This document shows, one piece after another, positions 56,106 to 63,573 of a DNA stretch of 64,000 bases. The notes beneath the pieces are model-generated. The model was given only the letters and a program-made list of their open reading frames with translations. It was not told the DNA's origin and made no database searches. Source of the DNA: Lachnospiraceae bacterium (GTDB lineage: Bacteria; Bacillota; Clostridia; Lachnospirales; Lachnospiraceae); contig SVEG01000001.1 in the NCBI GenBank assembly GCA_015057505.1, positions 124,001 through 188,000 on the forward strand. Direction: 5' to 3'. The stretch's first letter is position 1. Each line of letters opens with the position of its first letter. Made by a program: the position numbers and the translations under genes.

Positions 56106-57434
56106 ATGGAAATAAAATTATCGGATCATTTTAGTTTTAGGAGACTTTTCAGGTTTGTAATTCCGTCAATAGTCATGATGATTTTTACATCAATATACGG
56201 CGTTGTAGACGGTTTCTTTGTATCAAATTATGTTGGTAAGACAGAGTTTGCGGCAGTTAATCTTATAATGCCTTTTCCCATGCTTCTCGGAGGTTTCGGT
56301 TTCATGATTGGAACAGGTGGAAGTGCACTTGTTGCGATGAAGCTTGGTGAAGGTAAGAAAAAAGAGGCCAACGAGATTTTCTCCATGCTTATAAAGGTAA
56401 CTATCATAGTCGGTGTAATTTTGTCTGTGCTCGGAATTATTTTTACAAGAAATATCGCAATAGCGATGGGTGCAACTGAGGATTTGCTTGAACATTGTGT
56501 AACTTACGGAAGAATTCTGCTTGTTGCGATTACAGCGTTTATGCTACAGAATGTTTTTCAGAGCTTTCTTGTTACTGCGGAAAAACCGAAGCTCGGACTT
56601 ATTATAACGATAGCTGCCGGTCTTACAAATGTCGTGCTGGATTTTGTGCTTATCGGTGTGCTCAGATGGGGTGTTGTAGGTGCTGCACTTGCAACAGGCG
56701 TAAGCCAGTTTGTCGGTGGTTTGATTCCGCTTATATATTTTCTTAGAGAAAATAACAGCGAGTTAAAGCTGGTGACATCTAAGATTAATTTCAGGATACT
56801 CGGGAAGACCTGTTTTAACGGCTCTTCAGAGCTTATGACCAATATTTCCATGTCAATTGTAAATATGCTGTATAACCTGCAGCTTATGGAATATGCAGGT
56901 GAAAACGGCGTTGCGGCATACGGAGTAATTATGTATGTTAACTTTATTTTTGTGGCTGTATTTTTGGGATATTCTATTGGAAGTGCACCTATTATCGGGT
57001 ATAATTACGGAGCAGGCAACAGCCCGGAGATGAAGAATGTTTTTAAGAAAAGTATCGGGTTCAATATTTTCGCAGGAATTTTAATGTGCATAGCGGCAGT
57101 TATGCTGTCGGGAGTTCTTGCAGGAATATTTGTAGGCTACGACGCAGAATTGTTTGAAATGACAAGAAATGGATTTGCAATATACAGTCTGTCTTTTCTT
57201 GTGATGGGACTCAATATTTACGGGTCGTCATTTTTTACTGCACTTGGAAACGGTCTTGTATCGGCGATAATTTCATTCTTAAGAACATTGTTGTTCCAGA
57301 TTGCGGCGGTACTTATTCTGCCGATTATTTTTGAACTTAACGGCATCTGGATGTCAATTATCGTGGCAGAAATAATGGCACTTGTAGTAACTGTAAGTTT
57401 ATTTGTGGTAAATAGAAAGAAGTACGGATATTGA
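56106..57434 (+). CDS. MATE-family efflux transporter (MepA-like)
   Basis: 442 residues, about 12 transmembrane helices, two homologous halves. FVIPSIVMMIFTSIYGVVDG at the N-terminus, GGSALVAMKLGEGKKKEANE and SAPIIGYNYGAGN in the equivalent loop of the second half, all typical of the MepA branch. Cation-coupled drug/metabolite efflux. It sits behind a candidate guanidine-IV riboswitch, which would make guanidinium-type compounds plausible substrates. A second MATE gene begins one base after its stop. Confidence 0.92.
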   Translation: MEIKLSDHFSFRRLFRFVIPSIVMMIFTSIYGVVDGFFVSNYVGKTEFAAVNLIMPFPMLLGGFGFMIGTGGSALVAMKLGEGKKKEANEIFSMLIKVTIIVGVILSVLGIIFTRNIAIAMGATEDLLEHCVTYGRILLVAITAFMLQNVFQSFLVTAEKPKLGLIITIAAGLTNVVLDFVLIGVLRWGVVGAALATGVSQFVGGLIPLIYFLRENNSELKLVTSKINFRILGKTCFNGSSELMTNISMSIVNMLYNLQLMEYAGENGVAAYGVIMYVNFIFVAVFLGYSIGSAPIIGYNYGAGNSPEMKNVFKKSIGFNIFAGILMCIAAVMLSGVLAGIFVGYDAELFEMTRNGFAIYSLSFLVMGLNIYGSSFFTALGNGLVSAIISFLRTLLFQIAAVLILPIIFELNGIWMSIIVAEIMALVVTVSLFVVNRKKYGY

Positions 57435-57435
57435 T

Positions 57436-58773
57436 ATGAAAAAATACGAGCAGGATATGACACAGGGTTCTCTGTGGAAACAAATATGGAAATATAGTGT
57501 GCCACTCATGTTTACGAATGTGTTGCAGGTAGTATTTAATCTAACGGATATTGCGGTAGTAGGACAGTTCGCGGGCCCGAGCGCACTTGGAAGCGTCGGC
57601 TCGACAACAATTCTCGTAACATTGTTTGTTGGCTTGCTTATAGGTCTTGCGGGCGGTGTAAATGTACTTGTGGCACAGGCGATAGGCGAGAAGAATTCAA
57701 AGAAGACTTCTGACACGGTACATACTTCGGCTGTAATTACACTTATTGCAGGTGTTTTTGTATCTGTTTTTTGTTTTGTATTTGCAGAAAAGATTTTGGT
57801 GGCGATGCATACAAAACCGGAGTTGCTTGACGGAGCCGTGCTTTATTTCAGAATATATTTTCTCGGTGCGCCGGCAATTGCACTCTATAATTACGGTAAT
57901 GCTGTCTTAAGTGCAATAGGTGACACCAAGCGTCCGTTGTATTATCTAAGTATCGCAGGTGTATTAAATGTTATTTTGAACCTGATATTTGTTATTGTAT
58001 TTAAAATGGGCGTTGCAGGTGTGGCATGGGCCAGTGCAATTTCACAGTGTGTATCTGCAGGCTTGCTTATATGGACATTGCTTAAAAGTCAGGGGGATTA
58101 TGCCCTGCGTTTGAATAAGCTTAAGGTGTCCGGAGGAATTTCAGGAAAGCTGTTACGCCTGGGCATACCTTCAGCTATGCAGTATGCTGTTTTCCAGTTT
58201 GCGAATCTGTTTGTGCAGACAGGCGTAAATTCATTTGATACAGTTATTGTTGAAGGAACTGCGGCGGCAGCCAATGCAGACGGTTTAGTGTACGAGATGA
58301 TGGCAGCTTTTTATACGGCAGGAGCGACTTTTATCGGTCAAAACTTTGGCGCCGGTAAAAAAGACCGTATTTTAAAAAGTTATTTTATCAGTACTTTATA
58401 TGCGGCAGTAATGGCACTCGCGCTTGGTGTAAGTCTTGTGCTGTTTGGACGACCGTTTTTACGAATTTTTACAAATGATGCGGCCGTTATAGAGGCAGGG
58501 ATGTTCAGGCTTGTTGTTATGAGCTTAAGTTACTGGGTGTCGGCATTTATGGACAGTACGCTCGCAGCTTCCCGAGGTCTGGGACAGACCACAGTACCGA
58601 CAATAATTGTAATTATGGGATCATGCGTGTTCAGGCTTATTTGGATTTATACGGTATTCGCATTCTTTGAAACGATTACATCGTTGTATTTGCTGTATGT
58701 TTTTTCATGGACGATTACGGCTATTGCGGAGATTTGGTATTTTGCGCGGTTGTATAGAAGGGTGACGGGATAA
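57436..58773 (+). CDS. MATE-family efflux transporter (second copy)
   Basis: 445 residues, ~12 helices. TQGSLWKQIWKYSVPLMFTN and LQVVFNLTDIAVVGQFAG at the N-terminus, LAGGVNVLVAQAIGEKN, and FYTAGATFIGQNFGAGKKDR in the second half. It is a different MATE subgroup from the preceding gene but shares its transcript and presumably the same leader control. Confidence 0.92.
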   Translation: MKKYEQDMTQGSLWKQIWKYSVPLMFTNVLQVVFNLTDIAVVGQFAGPSALGSVGSTTILVTLFVGLLIGLAGGVNVLVAQAIGEKNSKKTSDTVHTSAVITLIAGVFVSVFCFVFAEKILVAMHTKPELLDGAVLYFRIYFLGAPAIALYNYGNAVLSAIGDTKRPLYYLSIAGVLNVILNLIFVIVFKMGVAGVAWASAISQCVSAGLLIWTLLKSQGDYALRLNKLKVSGGISGKLLRLGIPSAMQYAVFQFANLFVQTGVNSFDTVIVEGTAAAANADGLVYEMMAAFYTAGATFIGQNFGAGKKDRILKSYFISTLYAAVMALALGVSLVLFGRPFLRIFTNDAAVIEAGMFRLVVMSLSYWVSAFMDSTLAASRGLGQTTVPTIIVIMGSCVFRLIWIYTVFAFFETITSLYLLYVFSWTITAIAEIWYFARLYRRVTG

Positions 58774-58782
58774 AAAGGAGAC

Positions 58783-58918
58783 TTGATTTCTCAAGCCTCC
58801 TAGTGTATAATCAAATTAGAAAGGTTATCGGATGCAATATCCGATTGCCCTCGGTTTATGATTCTTAAGAAATAAGCATCCTAACTTTGGACGGTGTAGG
58901 GATGCTTATTTCTTTTTG
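58783..58918 (+). ncRNA. Candidate antisense RNA (antitoxin) with its promoter
   Basis: Promoter TTGATT (58783-58788), 17 bases, TATAAT (58806-58811). The RNA would run from ~58818 to the terminator AAATAAGCATCC / GGATGCTTATTT with T run (to ~58917). Near its 5' end is the hairpin ATCGGAT-GCAAT-ATCCGAT. Its 3' part is complementary to the end of the minus-strand toxin-like ORF (58906-58992), including its stop codon. The layout matches type I systems in which convergent RNAs overlap at their 3' ends, such as txpA/ratA or par. Confidence 0.6.
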
Positions 58919-58992
58919 TTATAACGATTATCTATAAAAGACAGAGCCGCAAAAACTACCAACAATAAAGTCAAAACTTCCATTGCGTTCAT
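58906..58992 (-). CDS. Small hydrophobic toxin-like peptide (28 residues)
   Basis: ATG at 58992 with an excellent SD (AAGGAGGG) 8 bases upstream. The product has a short polar start (MNAME), one hydrophobic helix (VLTLLLVVFAALSFI) and a charged C-terminus (DNRYNKKK), the profile of holin-like type I toxins of Firmicutes (TxpA/BsrE-like). Minus-strand promoter -10 TATAAT at 59062-59057. A plus-strand RNA overlaps its 3' end. The 5' regions of the two RNAs also look alike (CGGATGC, CCGAT and GCCCTC in the same order). Short length makes this a candidate, but the SD, promoter and antisense RNA agree. Confidence 0.62.
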   Translation of the reverse strand: MNAMEVLTLLLVVFAALSFIDNRYNKKK

Positions 58993-59186
58993 GGGCATCA
59001 CCCTCCTTATGTACTAGAGGGCATCAACATCGGAAAAAGCATCCGCTTTCTATTCGATTATACAATTAGATTGTAACACAATATGAAATTAAATACAATA
59101 TCTGGAAGAAATTCCCTGAGGCGATATTTGTTGTTTGTGGTTAAGGAAAAGTATGGTATAATATTTATAAAAAGGGGGATAAAGAT

Positions 59187-59510
59187 ATGATTGGAAGAAT
59201 AATAGCATTTGTTGCCTGCTTGATGTGTGCAGTACCATTTTTAATAATTTCAAAATATGATAAGGACGGCAGAGATCCGATTAATTTTTGGTCAGGTGAT
59301 AAGACATTAAAAGATAAGGTTAAAAATGTGCGCGAATATAATATCGAGATGGCTAAACTGTATAAATGGTGTGCTGTTGTTTTTCTAATTACCGGAGTCG
59401 GATTTTTAATTGCGCCGGTTGTAGGTATTGTGTTGCTTTGCTTTGATTGCACGGTTGGGATATATGTTGTGTATAGATTTTATAAGAAAATATTGGGTAA
59501 GTATTCATAG
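59187..59510 (+). CDS. Small membrane protein of unknown family
   Basis: 107 residues. One helix at ~2-20, a polar loop (KYDKDGRDPINFWSGDKTLK), then two helices (~60-79 and 80-98). The layout resembles small Clostridial membrane proteins that carry the DPxNFWSGDKxxKxKVxxVxxYN segment; function unknown. A TATAAT box (59156-59161) precedes it and the SD is AAAGGGGG. The 19-base gap to the next gene suggests one transcript. Confidence 0.65.
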   Translation: MIGRIIAFVACLMCAVPFLIISKYDKDGRDPINFWSGDKTLKDKVKNVREYNIEMAKLYKWCAVVFLITGVGFLIAPVVGIVLLCFDCTVGIYVVYRFYKKILGKYS

Positions 59511-59529
59511 AAGTTAAGGAGATATCTAT

Positions 59530-60672
59530 ATGAATATAGAAAGTTTCTTGGGAGATTTCGATTATTTATATAATGCATTAAAACTGCATCCCTCGTTTAG
59601 TAGGAATAAAGAAATTGCAGAGTTTGATAAGCTTTATAAAAAGCTTCGAGAGAATATTGTTGATTATACATCGTTAATTAATGCGATGACGGAATTAACA
59701 ACCTTTTTTGAAGATGGTCATACTAACATTGAAATGCCATATACAACGCAAGATTATTGCTTAAGGATTACTTGTGAATGGCAAGATAACAAACTTATTT
59801 TGAAAGAAGATTATGAGGATATAAAGGCAGGCTCAGAAATTATAGCCATTGAAGAGACGGAAATTGAGCAGATACTTGAACGGATGTCAAATAGGATTCC
59901 GCATGAAAATATTTTTCTTGTTAAAAGCAGAATGATTGAGTATCCATATATGAATTATCACATTTTCAGTAAAATGAATTTAGCAGAGTTATTTGGTGAC
60001 AAACAAGTTTTTGAAATTGTTTTTCTCGTAGACAGGACAAAACGTACAAAGCAGTGTGTGCTTACAAAGTACGATGGTTTTCTGGATTTTTGTGAAGGAA
60101 ATTCTGTGTATTATGAGCTTCAAGATGATAAGGCAGTGCTTCATCTTGATGAGTGTATTTGTGATAAACAATATACAGATACATTGAATGAACTGGCAAT
60201 ACTTTGTAATGAAAAAGATATAGAAATGCTTGAAATAGACTTGAGCAAAAATATGGGTGGGTCTTCGGCTGTAATTGATGAATTTATAAAGTATGTTGAT
60301 GTAGATAGTTTTAGCAGATACGAGATGATTGACTATTCTTCTGGGAATCCGAGAATTGTTACAAGTAGAGCGGATATAATCTGTAACCAAAGGAAGGATG
60401 CATTGTTTCCTAAAAATTTAATATGTAGGGTATCAAATACGACATTTAGTAGTGCCAGAACATTTGCAGTCACTTTGAAAGATAATGGAATTGCAACGAT
60501 TGTCGGACAACCTACAGGCGGAAAACCATGTTCTTACGGTATGCCAAGGAGAGACGTTACGCCTAACTGTAACATAAGGTTTAGAGTGTCAAGAGCGTTG
60601 TTTTTAAGGCCTGACGAAAAGTTGGATGAGGAAGTTGCGCTGTTTCCGGATGATAAGTGTATTGGAATTTGA
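59530..60672 (+). CDS. S41-family (C-terminal processing) peptidase-like protein
   Basis: 380 residues without a signal peptide. An N-terminal helical region with LTTFFEDGHTNIEMP, a degenerate PDZ-like middle, then the S41 core: LEIDLSKNMGGSSAVIDEF, CRVSNTTFSSARTFA with the presumed nucleophile Ser in FSSA, and GQPTGGKPCSYG. It belongs with tricorn/CtpA-like serine peptidases. Lack of an export signal suggests a cytoplasmic role or a degenerate member. A catalytic Lys could not be placed with confidence. Confidence 0.72.
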   Translation: MNIESFLGDFDYLYNALKLHPSFSRNKEIAEFDKLYKKLRENIVDYTSLINAMTELTTFFEDGHTNIEMPYTTQDYCLRITCEWQDNKLILKEDYEDIKAGSEIIAIEETEIEQILERMSNRIPHENIFLVKSRMIEYPYMNYHIFSKMNLAELFGDKQVFEIVFLVDRTKRTKQCVLTKYDGFLDFCEGNSVYYELQDDKAVLHLDECICDKQYTDTLNELAILCNEKDIEMLEIDLSKNMGGSSAVIDEFIKYVDVDSFSRYEMIDYSSGNPRIVTSRADIICNQRKDALFPKNLICRVSNTTFSSARTFAVTLKDNGIATIVGQPTGGKPCSYGMPRRDVTPNCNIRFRVSRALFLRPDEKLDEEVALFPDDKCIGI

Positions 60673-60751
60673 AAATAATTTGCCAAAAACAAATTGGAAA
60701 AAAATTACAAGTTTTTATTGACTAAATTAAGAAATGTGTTATTATAATATT

Positions 60752-60968
60752 AAAGGTGAGTCCTACCGTTAAGTGGAAGTTGTAAAAGCGATGGAATCGC
60801 CTGTGAGGTGATTCCACATTAGTTTGAAAATATGTTATATTTAATGTACAGAAGGGTAGCAATAATGCGTAAATCCAGCTGTGGTTTATAATAATAGGGC
60901 AGAAGGGTATCACATAAGTAAGTCCACCTGCAATAAAAAAGCGAACTGAAAAGTTTGCTTTTTTTATT
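60752..60968 (+). ncRNA. Free-standing structured ncRNA of about 215 nt
   Basis: It has its own promoter (TTGACT 60718-60723, 16 bases, TATTAT 60740-60745) and its own terminator (AGCGAACT / AGTTTGCT, then TTTTTTT, ending ~60967). In between there is no ORF but clear structure: TGGAATCGCCT-GTG-AGGTGATTCCA, an 11-bp hairpin; AGGTG near the 5' end pairs with CACCT near the 3' end; CTACC pairs with GGTAG; CAGAAGGGTA occurs twice. Direct repeats GTGAGTCCTACC and GTAAGTCCACC mark the two ends. 6S RNA or the raiA motif are families to test first; I cannot assign either by eye. Confidence 0.7.
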
Positions 60969-61099
60969 TATAGTAGATTATTCTAATCAATTTACACAAG
61001 CATTGCATACTGTGATATAATTTGTATTGAAGAAATAAGAAACAATTTGTATGTAGACCATTTTTGATTTCTTAAATAAAAAATTGGAGGGAATATTAA

Positions 61100-61450
61100 A
61101 TGATTAAAAGATTCGCGTGTGTTAATCTATCAACAAAAGATCCTGAAGGTTTGGCAAAATTTTATCGAACCATAGGTGTTCCTGTTTTTGTTAAAAACGA
61201 TAGATATGACGGTTGGTATTTGGGTAACCCTGAAAGTGAGACAAGTGTCTGTGTATGGGATGAAAATAGGTGGGGAAAGTCTACGGAAGGTTTTATTACT
61301 TTGGTTTTTGTAGTAGATGATCTCGAAAAGACATATGATGAAATAAAAAGCAAAAATATTAATATTGATAAACCAATCAGAACTGCGTGGGGAGGGAAAG
61401 AATTAAGCTTAAAAGATCCGGATGGAAATATTATTATTTTTCTTACGTAA
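61100..61450 (+). CDS. VOC (glyoxalase/bleomycin-resistance fold) family protein
   Basis: 116 residues. Two beta-alpha-beta-beta-beta modules: FACVNLSTKDPEGLAKFYRT and FITLVFVVDDLEKTYDEIKS, ending SLKDPDGNIIIFL with the usual metal-ligand region. Such small VOC proteins are lyases, dioxygenases or resistance proteins; substrate unknown. SD TTGGAGG. Confidence 0.85.
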   Translation: MIKRFACVNLSTKDPEGLAKFYRTIGVPVFVKNDRYDGWYLGNPESETSVCVWDENRWGKSTEGFITLVFVVDDLEKTYDEIKSKNINIDKPIRTAWGGKELSLKDPDGNIIIFLT

Positions 61451-61612
61451 TTCTAATGCCATGCTTTAGAAGTGTTTATAGGAAGAACGACAAATTGCTT
61501 GGCAAGCGCATCAAGAATATTGAGTTTACAAAGTTTTAAATCGATTTTATTCAGGTATCGGGAAAATAAAAAACTTTGAGTGTGCATGAAATGATAAGGG
61601 AGAGCAACGTAT

Positions 61613-62062
61613 ATGCTACATATTAAAGATTATATTTTTAGGGAATTATCCATAGAAGAGCAAGAAGTTGCAATAGAATTTGTTAGTTATTTGGAAAGAA
61701 ATAATATGATTTTTATTAAAGATAATTGTGATTATTGGAAAGATAAAATATATTATTGGGTTAAATATAATGATAAGTGTGTCTGCTTTATTGCAATAAA
61801 AAATCCGGATGAAAAAGAAAATCACTGGACGGTTTGGTCAGATGACATGAGTTCAGAATGGCTTAAGTATTCTTCAAAAAAAGAGGAGATTAAAGAAAAG
61901 GCTTGGAAATATGTTGATCATTGTGGAAACTGCGGTTCTTGCAATGGAGGAAGGCGTAAAGTAATATTCGGAAAAGAATTTGACGATGTTTGCGGATGTA
62001 CTTTTAGGGTCGATAATCCTGCTTCTGAGGATTTATTATTCCTAAAAAAATGGTTGAATTAA
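61613..62062 (+). CDS. Uncharacterised Cys-cluster protein
   Basis: 149 residues. The first half is alpha/beta with an acyltransferase- or nuclease-like look (WKDKIYYWVKYNDKCVCFIA, NHWTVWSDDMSSEW). The second half has a dense Cys cluster HCGNCGSCNGG and later DVCGCTF, likely binding zinc. I recognise it only as a type of small Clostridial protein of unknown function. SD GGGAG. The 160 bases before it hold no intact gene. Confidence 0.6.
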   Translation: MLHIKDYIFRELSIEEQEVAIEFVSYLERNNMIFIKDNCDYWKDKIYYWVKYNDKCVCFIAIKNPDEKENHWTVWSDDMSSEWLKYSSKKEEIKEKAWKYVDHCGNCGSCNGGRRKVIFGKEFDDVCGCTFRVDNPASEDLLFLKKWLN

Positions 62063-62129
62063 GAAAAAAAGAAATAATGAGTGAAGTTATATAAATAGCA
62101 TTTAACATCCAATTTGCAGGAAAAAAACT

Positions 62130-62624
62130 ATGAAAAAAATCATCGTAATCGGTTGCCCGGGAAGCGGCAAAAGTACTTTTTCGAGAGAACTACATAATAT
62201 TACAGGCATTCCGCTTTTTCACTTGGATATGATGTATTGGAATGCAGACAGGACGATTGTGGAGAGGGATGTCTTTATGGACAGGCTGTCAAAGGCAATT
62301 GGGACTAAGGAGTGGATAATAGACGGTAATTATGCCTCTACCATGGAACTGAGGTTACAGGCGTGTGACACATGCATTTTCCTGGATTATCCGGTGGAGA
62401 CTTGCTTGGATGGTATTAAGGCCAGAAGGGGTAAGACGCGGGCAGATATGCCTTGGGTGGAGGCAGAGGATGAAGAAGATACGGAATTTATAGAGTTTAT
62501 TAAGAACTACAATTCCGTTAACAGGCCGGCTGTGATAGAGTTACTTAAGAAGTATTCAGATAAGAACATTTTTGTGTTCAAAGGGCGAAATGAGGCAGAG
62601 GAATTTTTGGCGAATATAAGGTAA
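62130..62624 (+). CDS. P-loop kinase-like protein (adenylate kinase/FlaR-type)
   Basis: 164 residues. Walker A VIGCPGSGKSTFSREL at the start, then FHLDMMYWN, WIIDGNYASTMELRLQACDT and FLDYPVETCLDGIKARRGKT, the pattern of the topology-modulation (FlaR)/adenylate-kinase-like P-loop family. Probably a small-molecule kinase; the substrate is unknown. Confidence 0.82.
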   Translation: MKKIIVIGCPGSGKSTFSRELHNITGIPLFHLDMMYWNADRTIVERDVFMDRLSKAIGTKEWIIDGNYASTMELRLQACDTCIFLDYPVETCLDGIKARRGKTRADMPWVEAEDEEDTEFIEFIKNYNSVNRPAVIELLKKYSDKNIFVFKGRNEAEEFLANIR

Positions 62625-62709
62625 ATAAATTTGCGGAAGTTATAAATGACTACAACAATTTGTTTTGTAAGATTTGTTTGAGGAGTAGGAAAAAAATTGC
62701 AAAAAGCAG

Positions 62710-62839
62710 TTGATAATTAAATTAAAATAACATATAATATATTTACAGATAAGAATCTGTTGCGTGAAGCGCATTAATATTCGGGCTGACCGAGAGGTCC
62801 TGGTCCACCGGCTGGCGGGGATTTACCCCGCCATTTTTA
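62710..62839 (+). ncRNA. Structured leader RNA with promoter and terminator before a DUF3800 gene
   Basis: Promoter TTGATA (62710-62715), 17 bases, TATAAT (62733-62738). From ~62745 the RNA has ACAGAT-AAGA-ATCTGT, TGCG-TGAAG-CGCA, GACC-GAGA-GGTC (a GNRA-type tetraloop) and a terminator TGGCGGGG-ATTTA-CCCCGCCA with TTTTTA. The protein starts 21 bases later. Several conserved RNA motifs have been described upstream of DUF3800 genes (DUF3800-I to -XI); this is a likely member of that group or a new variant. Confidence 0.6.
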
Positions 62840-62859
62840 TACATTGAAGGGGCGGCTTA

Positions 62860-63537
62860 ATGAGGGAAAAAGTACTTAGTGTTTTTATAGATGAATCAGG
62901 AGATTTTGGAGAATACAATCCGGCATCACCTTATTACTATGTTGCAATGGTTTTACATAATCAGGAAGTTGATATTTCAAAGAACATTGAATCCTTAGAA
63001 AGACAGATAAGTAATTGGGGATATCCTGAGCATACGATTCATACAGGTCCGCTAATCAGGCGTGAAAGTGTTTATAAAAATGACTTAAGAGAACATAGAA
63101 AAGCTTTGTTTAACGCGTTGTATCATTTTACCCGTATGATAGATATTCAATACATATGCCCGATTATTAATCAAGGAGAGTGTTCAGAAAAATCGAAGTT
63201 AGCTTATACGGACAAACTGACAAAAGAGATTGCAAATCAGCTAAGGGTAAATTTCGAATATTTTTCTGCATTTGATAAGATTATAGTGTATTATGATTAC
63301 GGGCAGATTGAACTGGCACAGATATTAGTGTCTGTTTATAACACAATGTTTTCAAATGTTGAATTTAGAAAGATAGGGACTAATCAATATAAATTGTCCC
63401 AAGCCGCAGATTTAATTTGTACAGTAGAAGCAATTGCATATAAGAATGTTTTGACTAAATCGGAAAGTGAATTTTTTCATTCCAAGAATGAGTTTAAGAA
63501 AAATATATATAAAAATATTGTGAAGAAAAAACTGTAA
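62860..63537 (+). CDS. DUF3800 domain protein
   Basis: 225 residues. The N-terminus reads VFIDESGDFGEYN, the DUF3800 hallmark with paired acidic residues of an RNase H-like fold. Further on come IIVYYDYGQIELA and, near the end, NQYKLSQAADLIC, the QxADL motif of the family. The biochemical activity is not established; a nuclease is often suggested from the fold. SD AAGGGGCGG. The RNA and terminator in front of it recall attenuation or a type III-like toxin arrangement, but the leader has no tandem repeats. Confidence 0.85.
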   Translation: MREKVLSVFIDESGDFGEYNPASPYYYVAMVLHNQEVDISKNIESLERQISNWGYPEHTIHTGPLIRRESVYKNDLREHRKALFNALYHFTRMIDIQYICPIINQGECSEKSKLAYTDKLTKEIANQLRVNFEYFSAFDKIIVYYDYGQIELAQILVSVYNTMFSNVEFRKIGTNQYKLSQAADLICTVEAIAYKNVLTKSESEFFHSKNEFKKNIYKNIVKKKL

Positions 63538-63573
63538 GTAAAATTCAGATATTTTTTATAGAAGGAGACATAC

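Noticed and set aside
58774-58800. Inverted repeat AGGAGACTTG / CAAGCCTCCT after the second MATE gene as a terminator
   Set aside because: No T run follows, and the segment contains the -35 box of the antisense RNA promoter; it may still slow read-through.
61451-61612. Possible remnant of a coding gene (reading containing KNDKLLGKRIKNIEFTKF)
   Set aside because: The stretch is too short, has no start or ribosome site and no recognisable family, so I see no supportable feature here.
62745-62839. Leader RNA as a type III toxin-antitoxin RNA
   Set aside because: Type III antitoxin RNAs consist of tandem repeats, which are absent here; only the RNA-terminator-gene order is similar.
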